From Woeseiaceae bacterium (lineage in GTDB: Bacteria; Pseudomonadota; Gammaproteobacteria; Steroidobacterales; Woeseiaceae): a stretch of 42,937 nucleotides of DNA. The notes beneath the pieces are model-generated. The model did no database searches, had not been told where the DNA came from, and was given only the letters and a program-made list of their open reading frames with translations. Positions 29,580 through 38,735 of the stretch are shown in pieces. Every line of letters begins with the position of its first letter. Positions within the stretch are counted from its first letter, which is position 1. The stretch covers positions 1 through 42,937 of the forward strand of contig JABDOQ010000084.1 in assembly GCA_013043165.1 (NCBI GenBank), given 5' to 3'. Both the position numbers and the translations under genes were made by a program.

Positions 29580-31948
29580 GACGGCTACTGTTTCGTGGCA
29601 TTGCAGGCGTGTTGCTGCTTGTAGTTGCCGTCGGCATTGCTGCGACGCTCGTTTTGCGTGCCAGCCTGCCGCAACTTGATGGCAAGATTGCAGTTGCAGG
29701 GCTCGGCGAGAACGCGAACATTGCACGCGACAGTAAAGGCATTCCCGTCATCACTGCATCGAGTCGTGCCGACCTGGCGTTTGCCACGGGCTTCGCGCAC
29801 GGCCAGGATCGTTTTTTCCAGATGGACATGATACGGAGGAAGGCCGCGGGCGAGCTGTCGGAAATAATTGGTGCCATCGCGGTTGATGCCGACAGGCGTT
29901 ATCGTTTCCACCGGTTTCGGAGCAAAGCCCAGGCAGTCCTGGACAATGCCGCAGAAGCGGATCGCGTACTGCTGGCGGCCTATGCGGAGGGCGTAAACTC
30001 AGGACTGGGTTCACTGGGCGCCAGGCCTTTCGAGTATTTTGTCCTGGGCGCCGAACCCGAACCCTGGAGCCCTGCCGACTCTGTCCTGGTTGTTTTCGCG
30101 ATGTACCTCGAGCTTAATGATTCGCGCGCAACGAAAGAGGTCCAGCGAGGGCTGGCGCATCGCGTTTTGTCCGAAGAGGTCTACGCATGGCTGTATCCGC
30201 AGGGCACGCCCTGGGACGCGCCGATCATGGGCGGGGCTAGAGCGGTGGCGGCGATACCGGATCCCGCCGTGTATTCCGTACGCGACAAGCCGGACAACGC
30301 GTCCTCGGCCAGGGAAGCGGGGCGCTACCCGCTGCGCGGCAGCAACAACTGGGCCGTGTCAGGCGCGCTGACAGCCAATGGCCGCGCTATCGTATCGAAT
30401 GATATGCACCTGGGTCTGAACACGCCGAACATCTACTACCAGGCACGGCTGGTTGTCGACGGCCTGGAGACTTACGAAGTAGCGGGCGTGACGCTGCCGG
30501 GAGCGCCGTTCGTCATCGCAGGCAGCAACACGCAGGTCGCATGGGGTTATACGAACAGTTACGGCGACTGGACCGATGCCGTGGTTCTGAAACCGGGATC
30601 GGCGCCGGACACCTACAAAACGCCGCAAGGGGATCGGAAGTTCACGGTGCATCGCGAGTCCATCAAGGTCAAAGACAGCGACCCCGTTACCTACCTGGTT
30701 CGTGAAACGATCTGGGGACCGGTATTGGATGACACCGATTATCCGGACGGCGAAATTGCCGTGAGCTGGGTAGCGCATCGGCCCGAAGGTGTGAACCTGC
30801 GCCTGATCGATCTGGAAAAAGCGGAATCGGTCAGCGCGGCGCTCGACATAGCGAACACGATGTCGATGCCGCCGCAGAACTTCGTTACTGGCGACGCCGA
30901 CGGCAATATCGGCTGGACGATTGCCGGAAGGATTCCGAGAAAGACCGACTTCAATGCCATGCTGCCTGCCGACTGGAGCGAACAGCAGGGCTGGCAGGGA
31001 TGGCTCGACAGCGATGAATATCCGCGCGTCGAGAATCCGCAGAGCGGACGCATATGGACCGCGAATGCGCGCGTTACCGATGCGGATGCCCTGCGCGTCG
31101 TCGGCGACGGCGGCTACGACCTTGGCGCCCGGGCCAGTCAGATTCGCGATGCCCTGTTTGCTGTCGACACATTCTCGCCCGAGGATATGCTCGCGATTCA
31201 ATACGATGATCGTGCGCTGTTCCTGGCACGCTGGCGTGACCTGTTGCTCAAGGTCCTGGATGACGCGACTGTTGCTGACGATGCCGATCTGGCCGAGTAT
31301 CGGCGACTGGCCAACGAGTGGATACCGCGGGCTGATCCCGCGTCAGTTGGTTATCGACTGGTTCGGGCATTCCGCCTCGAGGTCGAAAAACGCGTGTTCG
31401 AGGTGCTGATGGCGCCGGTGCGCGAGGCCTATGGCGATGATGTCAAGTTGCGCCGCAGCAACCAGTTCGAGGCACCGCTGTGGGCGCTCGTGACGGCGCA
31501 GCCGCTGCACATGCTGCCCAGCAACTACGCCGACTGGCACGACTTCATGGTCACTGCGGTCAGGCAGAATATCGACTACATGAATGAGACCTATGAAGGC
31601 CCGTTGTCCCGGCGGACCTGGGGCGAAATAAATACGGCGGCGATACGTCACCCCCTTAGCCGCAGCATACCGCTGGTCGGCGATCTTCTCGATATGCCGG
31701 CCGATGCGCTGAGCGGTGATCTGGATATGCCCAAGGCCCAGGGGCCGTCGTTTGGCGCGTCAGAGCGTTTCTCGGTAGCTCCGGGCGACGAGGCCAACAG
31801 CATCCTGAACATGCCGACCGGACAAAGCGGGCATCCTCTGTCGCGCTTTTACAGTCGCGGACATGAAGACTGGGTTCAGGGCCGACCGAGCCCGTTTCTC
31901 CCCGGACCGGCAGAGCACAGGCTGACGCTGACCCCGGCCGGGCTGTAA
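29576..31948 (+). CDS. Penicillin acylase-family Ntn hydrolase, exported
   Basis: The 790-residue proenzyme has an N-terminal hydrophobic segment (about 5-28) acting as signal or anchor, so the enzyme is periplasmic. The alpha-chain region contains the family block IARDSKGIPVITASSRADLAFATGFAHGQDRFFQMD. Autocleavage should occur before Ser256 in LRGSNNWAVSG, the new N-terminal nucleophile of the beta chain. The oxyanion-hole asparagine region appears as GDADGNIGWTIAGRIP. Family members hydrolyse amide bonds of beta-lactams, acyl-homoserine lactones or related amides, and the substrate cannot be read from sequence. The start overlaps the pyk stop by 4 bases. The MoxR ATPase gene follows after 32 bases. 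Confidence 0.9.
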   Translation: MRRLLFRGIAGVLLLVVAVGIAATLVLRASLPQLDGKIAVAGLGENANIARDSKGIPVITASSRADLAFATGFAHGQDRFFQMDMIRRKAAGELSEIIGAIAVDADRRYRFHRFRSKAQAVLDNAAEADRVLLAAYAEGVNSGLGSLGARPFEYFVLGAEPEPWSPADSVLVVFAMYLELNDSRATKEVQRGLAHRVLSEEVYAWLYPQGTPWDAPIMGGARAVAAIPDPAVYSVRDKPDNASSAREAGRYPLRGSNNWAVSGALTANGRAIVSNDMHLGLNTPNIYYQARLVVDGLETYEVAGVTLPGAPFVIAGSNTQVAWGYTNSYGDWTDAVVLKPGSAPDTYKTPQGDRKFTVHRESIKVKDSDPVTYLVRETIWGPVLDDTDYPDGEIAVSWVAHRPEGVNLRLIDLEKAESVSAALDIANTMSMPPQNFVTGDADGNIGWTIAGRIPRKTDFNAMLPADWSEQQGWQGWLDSDEYPRVENPQSGRIWTANARVTDADALRVVGDGGYDLGARASQIRDALFAVDTFSPEDMLAIQYDDRALFLARWRDLLLKVLDDATVADDADLAEYRRLANEWIPRADPASVGYRLVRAFRLEVEKRVFEVLMAPVREAYGDDVKLRRSNQFEAPLWALVTAQPLHMLPSNYADWHDFMVTAVRQNIDYMNETYEGPLSRRTWGEINTAAIRHPLSRSIPLVGDLLDMPADALSGDLDMPKAQGPSFGASERFSVAPGDEANSILNMPTGQSGHPLSRFYSRGHEDWVQGRPSPFLPGPAEHRLTLTPAGL

Positions 31949-31980
31949 TATGGCGCGTTACGCAAAACACGGATACGCAT

Positions 31981-32838
31981 ATGACAGATAAACGATTTAC
32001 GGGGACCAGCTCCTATATCGCTACCGACGATCTGACGATGGCCGTCAACGCCGCGGTGACGCTCGAACGGCCGATTCTCGTGAAAGGAGAGCCCGGCACC
32101 GGCAAGACGCAGCTTGCCATAGAAGTGGCGAACTCGCTCGGCAGGCCGTTGCATGAATGGCACATTAAATCGACGACCAAGGCGCAGCAGGGCCTCTACG
32201 AATACGACGCGGTTGCGCGCCTGCGTGACTCTCAACTCGGTGATGATCGTGTGCACGATATCGGCAATTACATCGTTCGCGGCAAAGTCTGGGAAGCGTT
32301 CGAGTCCGAACAGCAGCCGGTACTGCTCATCGATGAAATAGACAAGGCCGATATCGAGTTCCCCAACGACCTGCTGCGTGAGCTCGATCGCATGGAATTC
32401 TACGTCTATGAGACAAAGAAGCTCATCACAGCCCGGCACCGGCCGATTATTGTCATTACCAGCAACAATGAAAAAGAACTTCCGGATGCCTTCTTGCGGC
32501 GTTGCTTCTTCCATTACATCAAGTTTCCGGAAAAAGATACGATGGCGGAGATCGTCGACGTACACTTTCCCAACCTGAAGAAAGACCTGCTTAAGGAAGC
32601 GCTGGAGGCCTTTTATAAGGTGCGCGACGTACGCGGCCTGAAAAAGAAGCCGTCGACTTCCGAGCTGCTGGACTGGATCAAACTGCTGCTCGCTGAAGAC
32701 ATTGCGCCGGAAGTCTTGCGAGGCGAGGGCTCACGTAACGCCATTCCGCCACTGTACGGAGCCTTGCTCAAGAACGAACAGGACGTTCACCTGTTCGAGC
32801 AGCTGGTCTTTCTCGACAGGCGGACGAATCCGCAGTAA
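31981..32838 (+). CDS. MoxR-type AAA+ ATPase
   Basis: This 285-residue AAA+ ATPase has Walker A GEPGTGKT (36-43), Walker B PVLLIDEIDKAD (about 112-123), a sensor-1 stretch IVITSNNEKELPDAFLRRC and the arginine-finger pair LRRCFFHYI. The MoxR family, which includes the CbbQ and NorQ groups, works with a VWA-domain partner to insert metal or remodel enzyme complexes. The partner is encoded 5 bases downstream. The nearby glycolytic genes do not define its client protein. GGATACGC before the ATG provides only a modest ribosome site. Family is firm; the specific role is unknown. Confidence 0.9.
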   Translation: MTDKRFTGTSSYIATDDLTMAVNAAVTLERPILVKGEPGTGKTQLAIEVANSLGRPLHEWHIKSTTKAQQGLYEYDAVARLRDSQLGDDRVHDIGNYIVRGKVWEAFESEQQPVLLIDEIDKADIEFPNDLLRELDRMEFYVYETKKLITARHRPIIVITSNNEKELPDAFLRRCFFHYIKFPEKDTMAEIVDVHFPNLKKDLLKEALEAFYKVRDVRGLKKKPSTSELLDWIKLLLAEDIAPEVLRGEGSRNAIPPLYGALLKNEQDVHLFEQLVFLDRRTNPQ

Positions 32839-32843
32839 GTAAC

Positions 32844-34019
32844 ATGCTGATTCCGTTTTTCTACATGCTCCGCGAAGGCGGGATGAAGACGTCAATAACC
32901 GAATTATTGACGTTGCTCGAGGCCATGAAGCGGGGCCTTGCAGGCCAGAGCGTTGACGACTTTTACTACCTGGCTCGGACCAGCCTAGTGAAAGACGAAG
33001 CGCAACTCGATCGTTTTGACCGTATATTCGGGGCCTACTTTAAAGGCGTCGAAGATTCGCTGGCGGACCTCATGCAGGAGATTCCCGAGGACTGGTTGCG
33101 TCACCAGGCTGAACTTATGCTGTCCGAAGAGGAGCGCAGGCAAATCGAGGCAATGGGCGGTTTCGACGCATTGATGAAAGCACTGCAGGAGCGCCTCGAG
33201 GAGCAGGACGAACGGCACGAAGGCGGCAACCGATGGATCGGCACGGCAGGAACCTCGCCATTCGGCGCGTACGGTTATAACCCGGAAGGCGTGCGTATGG
33301 GTCAGGAGGGCTCTCGCAACCGCAGCGCTGTGAAAGTGTGGGACAAGCGAAATTATCGCAACCTGGATGACTCTATCGAGCTCGGCACACGCAATATCAA
33401 GGTGGCCCTGCGCAAACTGCGCAAATTTGCGCGGGAGGGTGCTGCCGACCAGCTCGACCTCGATGACACGATCGACAAGACTGCGCGCAATGCGGGCTTG
33501 CTCGATATTCGTATGGTTCCCGAGCGACACAATGCCGTCAAAGTGCTGTTGTGTCTCGATATCGGTGGCTCAATGGATGACCACGTGCGTATATGCGAGG
33601 AGATGTTCTCCGCCGCGCGCAGCGAATTCAAACATCTCGAATACTTCTATTTCCACAATTTTATTTACGAGAGCCTGTGGAAAGACAATCGGCGCCGGCA
33701 CTCGGAAAAGACGCCGACCCTGGATATCGCACACAAGTACGCTTCCGACTACAAGCTGATTTTCGTCGGTGATGCGACGATGAGTCCCTACGAAATCGTC
33801 TACGCGGGCGGAAGCGTTGAACACTGGAATGAAGAACCGGGCGCCGTTTGGATCAAGCGCCTGCTGAACACCTACCCGAAAGCGGTCTGGCTGAATCCGG
33901 AGCCGAAGCAACGCTGGGACTACACGCCGTCAACGAAACTCGTGCAGGAACTTATGGAAGACCGCATGTATCCGCTAACAATCGCCGGACTCGACGAAGC
34001 GATCAAAGCCCTGCACTGA
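32844..34019 (+). CDS. VWA-domain (CoxE-like) protein, partner of the MoxR ATPase
   Basis: The 391-residue protein begins LIPFFYMLREGGMKTSITELLTLLEAMKRGL, the typical N-terminus of CoxE-like VWA proteins. An internal Glu/Arg-rich helical region (about 75-130) follows. The VWA domain spans about 225-385. Its metal-ion-dependent adhesion site reads DIGGSM (Asp239, Ser243) in place of the classic DxSxS, the second position being Gly, and is followed by GDATMSPYEI. It is 5 bases downstream of the MoxR ATPase gene, the standard functional pair. The gene ends only 5 bases before the end of the convergent peroxiredoxin gene. The client complex is not identified. Confidence 0.88.
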   Translation: MLIPFFYMLREGGMKTSITELLTLLEAMKRGLAGQSVDDFYYLARTSLVKDEAQLDRFDRIFGAYFKGVEDSLADLMQEIPEDWLRHQAELMLSEEERRQIEAMGGFDALMKALQERLEEQDERHEGGNRWIGTAGTSPFGAYGYNPEGVRMGQEGSRNRSAVKVWDKRNYRNLDDSIELGTRNIKVALRKLRKFAREGAADQLDLDDTIDKTARNAGLLDIRMVPERHNAVKVLLCLDIGGSMDDHVRICEEMFSAARSEFKHLEYFYFHNFIYESLWKDNRRRHSEKTPTLDIAHKYASDYKLIFVGDATMSPYEIVYAGGSVEHWNEEPGAVWIKRLLNTYPKAVWLNPEPKQRWDYTPSTKLVQELMEDRMYPLTIAGLDEAIKALH

Positions 34020-34024
34020 GTGGC

Positions 34025-34612
34025 CTATTCCGCGGAAACTGTGCTCGGCGAATTCAGTTCCGCCAGAGTTGCCGATTTGACCAATGACCGCAGGTCGGCA
34101 ATTACTTGCGCCGAATGTTGCGCCGGTTTCACTTTCTTGTAGTGCGTTACGACGTTGCCGTTCGGGTCGATGATGAACGTCTGTCGTTTTGCGACAGCCA
34201 TGCCAAACATCCGCGTCTTCACGCCATACGATTCAGCAACGCTTCCATCGACATCCGCCAGTAAAGGAAAAGGCAGGGAGTGATGCTCTGCGAACTCCCT
34301 GTGTGAATCGACATCGTCGAGACTGACGCCGAGGATTTGCGCATTCAAGTCCCGATAAGCGAAGATATTATCGCGAAACTCGCAGGCCTCGGTGGTGCAG
34401 CCCGGGGTGTTGTCCTTAGGGTAGAAATAGAGCACAACCCACTGTTCGCGATAGTCCTCCAGCGAGTGTAGCTGTCCCGTCTGATCGGCCAGTTCGAACT
34501 CCGGCGCGGGGTTGCCCAGCAGCGGCGGTTCGGTCGCCGACCCGTTTGCTGCCAGTGCGAGGGCGCCTGCAGCCGCCGCAGCAGCGAGAATGGCGCTCAT
34601 AGCGGATTTCAT
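34025..34612 (-). CDS. Exported BCP/PrxQ-type peroxiredoxin
   Basis: This thiol peroxidase reduces hydroperoxides. The 195-residue protein from the ATG at 34612 begins MKSAMSAILAAAAAAGALALA, a signal peptide. GAGG lies 9 bases before this ATG, while an earlier ATG five codons upstream is less well placed. The mature enzyme has the peroxidatic cysteine in PGCTTEACEFRD (Cys72) with the resolving cysteine five residues on (Cys77), the BCP pattern. FYPKDNTPGC, FPLLADVDG and YGVKTR-like motifs are also seen. Most BCP proteins are cytoplasmic, so a periplasmic form is uncommon. It is divergent from the patatin-like gene. Confidence 0.9.
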   Translation of the reverse strand: MKSAMSAILAAAAAAGALALAANGSATEPPLLGNPAPEFELADQTGQLHSLEDYREQWVVLYFYPKDNTPGCTTEACEFRDNIFAYRDLNAQILGVSLDDVDSHREFAEHHSLPFPLLADVDGSVAESYGVKTRMFGMAVAKRQTFIIDPNGNVVTHYKKVKPAQHSAQVIADLRSLVKSATLAELNSPSTVSAE

Positions 34613-34722
34613 GTACCAAGACCTCAATTTGCACTCCCTGATTCACAATAATGAGCCACAGGTCTTAGCTGCGGCGGGGACGCTATTATACGCTGTATCT
34701 TTACCCTGCGCGCAGGCGCGCC

Positions 34723-35958
34723 GTGACAAGCCGTATTGACCCGATGAGACAGCAGGCAAATGACATCAGAACGGCCCTGGTTTTGCCGGGTGGCGGTGCT
34801 CGTGGCGCGTTCCAGGTTGGCGTGCTCAAAGCAGTGGCTGAGCTGCTGCCGCGAAAAAGCGTCAATCCCTTCGGTATCATCAGCGGCACGTCTGCCGGTG
34901 CGGTCAATTCGATCGTCCTTGCAACGCGAGCGCATCAGCTGCGGTCGGCTGTTGCGGAACTGGAGCAGGTCTGGGGACATTTTCGCTGTCACCACGTTTA
35001 CAGGACCGATCATCTCACAATGCTCAAGAGCAGCCTGCACTGGCTGGCCTCGATTGTATTGGGTGGCTGGCTCGTCGGTGCGCCGAAATCTCTGCTCGAC
35101 AACGCGCCGCTACGGTCGCTGCTGCGTCGCAACGTTCACTTTCCCCGCATTCAGGATGCGATCGACAGCGGTTACCTGCACGCACTCGCCATCACGGCAG
35201 CGGGTTATGCGTCAGCGCGCTCAACGTCGTTCTTCGAGGCCACCGAGGACCAGAAAAGCTGGCAGAGAACGCGACGACTTGGGCAGAGAACTGACCTGAA
35301 TCTAGACCACATCATGGCAAGCATCGCTGTGCCAATGATTTTTCCGCCGGTCAGAATAGGAAATGAGTTCTTTGGTGATGGTGCGATGCGCCAGGCAACG
35401 CCGCTCAGCCCGGCCGTACACCTCGGCGCGGACAGAATACTTGTTGTCGGCATTCGTGATGAAACCGGCGATCAGTCGCCTGACTCCGGTCCCGAGTCGC
35501 CGAGCTTTGCGCAAATCGCCGGCTATATGCTGGACACGCTTTTCATGGATGGACTGTATTCTGACCTGGAGCGGATTACTCGCATCAACCAGCTGATTGA
35601 TTCGATACCGATGAAGAAGAGACCGGAATCCGTTGCGAACATGCGAGCTATCGACACGATGCTGATCGTGCCGAGCGAGGATCTGCGAGTTATCGCGCAT
35701 CGGCATCGCAAGGAGTTGCCGTTTGCCATCCGCGCATTGTTGCGCGGAGTCGGCGGCAGCAATCCCGGTGAGAATCGACTATTGAGTTTTCTGCTGTTCG
35801 AGAAAGCGTACACGCGCGAACTGATCAAACTCGGCTATCACGATGCGATGAACGTGAAAGACGAACTGCTTGATTTCGTAAGCGGCGCCGATGTGCCGAG
35901 ACTGTTCGCGCCGAACTGGATAAAGAAGGACCTGAGCGCGTTTCATTCGGAGTTGTGA
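34723..35958 (+). CDS. Patatin-like phospholipase
   Basis: A 411-residue serine acyl hydrolase of the patatin family. The oxyanion loop GGGARGAFQ is at 23-31, the nucleophile Ser57 sits in GTSAG (55-59), and the catalytic Asp219 in GDGAMRQ, so all active residues are present. Downstream helices carry FMDGLYSDLERITRINQLID and YTRELIKLGYHDA. There is no clear signal peptide, suggesting a cytoplasmic or peripheral membrane enzyme. The start GTG at 34723 has a weak AGG 6 bases upstream. An in-frame ATG seven codons later (34744) is an alternative. It is divergent from the peroxiredoxin gene and convergent with mgtE. Confidence 0.88.
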   Translation: MTSRIDPMRQQANDIRTALVLPGGGARGAFQVGVLKAVAELLPRKSVNPFGIISGTSAGAVNSIVLATRAHQLRSAVAELEQVWGHFRCHHVYRTDHLTMLKSSLHWLASIVLGGWLVGAPKSLLDNAPLRSLLRRNVHFPRIQDAIDSGYLHALAITAAGYASARSTSFFEATEDQKSWQRTRRLGQRTDLNLDHIMASIAVPMIFPPVRIGNEFFGDGAMRQATPLSPAVHLGADRILVVGIRDETGDQSPDSGPESPSFAQIAGYMLDTLFMDGLYSDLERITRINQLIDSIPMKKRPESVANMRAIDTMLIVPSEDLRVIAHRHRKELPFAIRALLRGVGGSNPGENRLLSFLLFEKAYTRELIKLGYHDAMNVKDELLDFVSGADVPRLFAPNWIKKDLSAFHSEL

Positions 35959-35981
35959 CGGCAGACCCCTTAATTCTTCGC

Positions 35982-37331
35982 TTACAGAAGGAACATTGCG
36001 CCCAGCCCGAGGAACGCCATGTAACCGACGACATCCGTGACCGTCGTCAGGACCACGCCGCCGGCCAATGCCGGATCGACCCGAAGTCTGCGCAGAATGA
36101 GCGGAATACTGAAGCCTGCGACTGCGGCGATGATCAGGTTGATGATCATCGCGGCGCCGATGATACCGCCTATGCGCCAGTCGCCAAACCACAGGTAGGT
36201 GAAGAAGGCGACGACGATCGCCCAGCCGCAGCCATTAAGAACGCCAACAAGGACTTCTTTGCGCAGAATGCCACTCGCATTTGCGCGATTGATCTGACCG
36301 AGTGCAATTGCGCGCGTGATTATTGTGAGTGACTGGCTTCCGGCGACACCGCCCATGCTGGGTACGACGGGCATCAAGACGGCAAGCAGCACGATCTTGT
36401 CGAGCGTCGTCTGAAAAAGATCGACCACCGCTGCGGCCAGAAACGCCGTAGCCAGATTCACGCCGAGCCATAGAGCCCGTCGCGTGGCGCTCTTTACGAC
36501 AGGTGCAAACATGTCTTCTTCTTCGTCGAGGCCCGCGGCACTCATCAGGGAGTGCTCGGCCTCATCGCGGATCACGTCTACGACATCGTCCACCGTGATG
36601 CGGCCCAGGACACGGAAATCGTCGTCAACGACGGGTGCCGACAGCAGGTCTCGATTCTCGAATTCCCAGACGACCTGTGTTGACGGAGTGTGAGCCGGAA
36701 TCGGCATGACGTCCGTCGACATCACGTTTGCGACCATTTCGTCGGGGTCCTTGGTCACGAGGCGCGACAAAAACAGAGAACCTATGTAGCTGTTGTCGCG
36801 GCTTACGACAAAAATCGAGTCCGTGCCATCGGTAATTTGACCCACCGCCCGCAGGTAACGGCCTACGACTTCGAGCGTAACGTCGGGACGCACAGTCACG
36901 ATGTCGACGTTCATCAGGCCACCGGCGCTTTCCTCGTCGTAGGCAAGCACCTGTTTGAGGCGTTCGTGGTCCTGTTTGTCGAGCGACTGCAGTACTTCCT
37001 GGGTGACGGCTTCCGGCAGATCTGCCAGCAGGTCGGCCAGGTCGTCTACCTCCATGCCATCAGCGGCGGCAATCAGGTCCTCGGTCGCCATACCCTCGAT
37101 CAGGCCATCGCGGACTTCCTCGGCAAGCTCTACAAGGACGTCGCCTTCTAATTCCGGATTGACGATCTCCCACAGCACCGCACGATCTTTTAGCGGCAGG
37201 GATTCGAGCAGGCGCGCGACCTCGGATGGATGCAAGCTGTTGACCATGATCCTGGCCGAGCGCATGCGGCCGCTGTTGAGGCGCTCTTGCAGCAGCTCCA
37301 GGTTGGCCTTAGTAGGCTCTCTCGCTTCCAT
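35982..37331 (-). CDS. mgtE: MgtE-family magnesium channel
   Basis: A 449-residue magnesium channel. The cytosolic N-domain (about 1-130) has LHPSEVARLLESLP and the ADLLADLPEA repeats. A tandem CBS pair (about 135-255) includes the linker before AAGLDEEED. Five transmembrane helices follow (about 285-449) with LMPVVPSMGGVAGSQSLTIITRAIALG, the pore motif region of MgtE. The CBS domains normally sense cytosolic Mg2+ and gate the pore. It is the last gene of the minus-strand run, 19 bases downstream of rapZ, and could be transcribed from the rpoN region. Convergent with the patatin gene, 23 bases apart. Confidence 0.94.
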   Translation of the reverse strand: MEAREPTKANLELLQERLNSGRMRSARIMVNSLHPSEVARLLESLPLKDRAVLWEIVNPELEGDVLVELAEEVRDGLIEGMATEDLIAAADGMEVDDLADLLADLPEAVTQEVLQSLDKQDHERLKQVLAYDEESAGGLMNVDIVTVRPDVTLEVVGRYLRAVGQITDGTDSIFVVSRDNSYIGSLFLSRLVTKDPDEMVANVMSTDVMPIPAHTPSTQVVWEFENRDLLSAPVVDDDFRVLGRITVDDVVDVIRDEAEHSLMSAAGLDEEEDMFAPVVKSATRRALWLGVNLATAFLAAAVVDLFQTTLDKIVLLAVLMPVVPSMGGVAGSQSLTIITRAIALGQINRANASGILRKEVLVGVLNGCGWAIVVAFFTYLWFGDWRIGGIIGAAMIINLIIAAVAGFSIPLILRRLRVDPALAGGVVLTTVTDVVGYMAFLGLGAMFLL

Positions 37332-37350
37332 GCCGGCGGAGTTTAACAGC

Positions 37351-38241
37351 TTAGTCCGGATCCGGCCGATGCCCGCTCAGGCTATTGTGCCGGATGAGCA
37401 CCGGATCGTGTTTCTCTCGCAGCCTGCCGGCAAGTTTTTCGGTCATGCAGACAGAGCGGTGCTGGCCGCCCGTGCAACCGATCGCGACAGTAAGGTAACC
37501 GCGGTTTGATTCCTTGTAGTGAGGAATCCAGCGTTCGAGAAATTCAATGATGTCTTTGAACATGGCAGTAAAGCGTTCCTGCCTGTTTAGAAAATCAGAC
37601 ACTTCCTTGTCCAGCCCGGTCAGGCCGCGCAACTCGAGCGTCCAATACGGATTTGGCAGGCTTCGCAAATCGAACACGAAATCGGCGTCAGCCGGAATAC
37701 CGTATTTGAATCCGAATGACTGAATCAGAACTGACAAGCTATCCGGTTTTCGACGGTCGACACGCCCTCGAATGACATCCGCCAGTTCGTAAATACTTAT
37801 CCGCGACGTGTCGATGATAAGGTCGGCACAGTTGTGAATTTCCGCGAGAATTTCCCGATCCGATTCAATGGCAGCCTGAAGCTCGGTGCCGAGTTCGGCC
37901 AGCGGGTGGCGGCGTCGGGATTCGCTGTAGCGCTGCAGGAGAATCTCGTCGCTTGCATGCAGAAATAAAATTTCCGTCCGCACGTTCTGTTCGCGCAGCT
38001 CGCGCAACAACTCCGGCAGTGAGCGGAGATCTTCGGCGCGGGCCCGCGCATCGATGCCAACGGCCAGCAACTTGGCCGAATCGTCATCGCGAGAATGCAC
38101 TTCCTCAACAGCCGCTTTCAGAAGCGTAGCGGGGAGATTATCGATGCAGTTGTAGCCCAGATCCTCGAGAACATGCAGCGCTACGGTTTTTCCGGACCCG
38201 GAAAGGCCACTTACGATGATCAGGCGAAGTTCGTTCGACAT
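37351..38241 (-). CDS. rapZ: RNase adapter protein RapZ
   Basis: A P-loop protein that in E. coli guides RNase E to the small RNA GlmZ and so controls glucosamine-6-phosphate synthase. The 296-residue protein has the Walker A motif GLSGSGKT at 12-19 and DLGYNCIDNLPATLL. The conserved C-terminal domain has GFKYGIPADADFVFDLRSLPNPYW and GCTGGQHRSVCMTEKLA. Its first 22 bases overlap the end of ptsN, so they are translationally coupled. The ptsO (NPr) gene that follows rapZ in enterics is absent and mgtE follows instead. Whether this organism has GlmZ-type sRNAs cannot be told from the window. Confidence 0.95.
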   Translation of the reverse strand: MSNELRLIIVSGLSGSGKTVALHVLEDLGYNCIDNLPATLLKAAVEEVHSRDDDSAKLLAVGIDARARAEDLRSLPELLRELREQNVRTEILFLHASDEILLQRYSESRRRHPLAELGTELQAAIESDREILAEIHNCADLIIDTSRISIYELADVIRGRVDRRKPDSLSVLIQSFGFKYGIPADADFVFDLRSLPNPYWTLELRGLTGLDKEVSDFLNRQERFTAMFKDIIEFLERWIPHYKESNRGYLTVAIGCTGGQHRSVCMTEKLAGRLREKHDPVLIRHNSLSGHRPDPD

Positions 38242-38714
38242 TCAGCGTCGGGCGCGGAGAGCGATGCACCGTCAATCAAGGCTTTATACAGGTCACTACT
38301 GCTGTTCATGCCACGAAGGCGCGCGCGTAATCCCTCGTCAGCGAGCACTTGAGTGACAAGCTTGATGTCGGCGCGGTGCCCGTCGTCGAGCTCCGTCGGC
38401 ACCATCATGCCGAATACGAGATCGACCGGCTCACCGTCCGATGAGTCGAAATCCACGGGCTCGGAAAGTTTGATGAATGCGGCATTACTTTTATCGATGC
38501 CTTCTACGCGGCAGTGCGGGAATGCGGCGCCCTTGTCGAGGCTGGTGCAACCCAGTCGCTCTCTTTCAAACAGGCACTCGAATATCAGTTCGTTGGCGAT
38601 ATCGGGACAGGACCGGACCAGCAACTCGCTGAGTATTTCCAGACAGTGCTTTTTGCTGCGCGCCGTCGCATTGCATAGAACGCTATCGGGTTGGATAATT
38701 TTTTCGAGCGACAT
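38220..38714 (-). CDS. ptsN: Nitrogen-regulatory PTS EIIA component
   Basis: EIIA-Ntr is the terminal phosphoacceptor of the nitrogen-related PTS that regulates potassium uptake, sigma-54 functions and other metabolism. The 164-residue protein starts MSLEKIIQPDSVLCNA. It has the phospho-histidine in KGAAFPHCRVEG (His67) and the late EPVDLVFGMMVPTELDDGH block. I chose the ATG at 38714; the open frame further upstream would lie inside a stable hairpin and lacks family similarity. No Shine-Dalgarno is visible before this ATG, and the hairpin at 38736-38767 ends 21 bases before it, hinting at translational control. The gene overlaps rapZ by 22 bases. hpf and rpoN are upstream in the same run. Confidence 0.93.
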   Translation of the reverse strand: MSLEKIIQPDSVLCNATARSKKHCLEILSELLVRSCPDIANELIFECLFERERLGCTSLDKGAAFPHCRVEGIDKSNAAFIKLSEPVDFDSSDGEPVDLVFGMMVPTELDDGHRADIKLVTQVLADEGLRARLRGMNSSSDLYKALIDGASLSAPDAECRTNFA

Positions 38715-38735
38715 AGGGTAGGAATCGGGTTGTCG

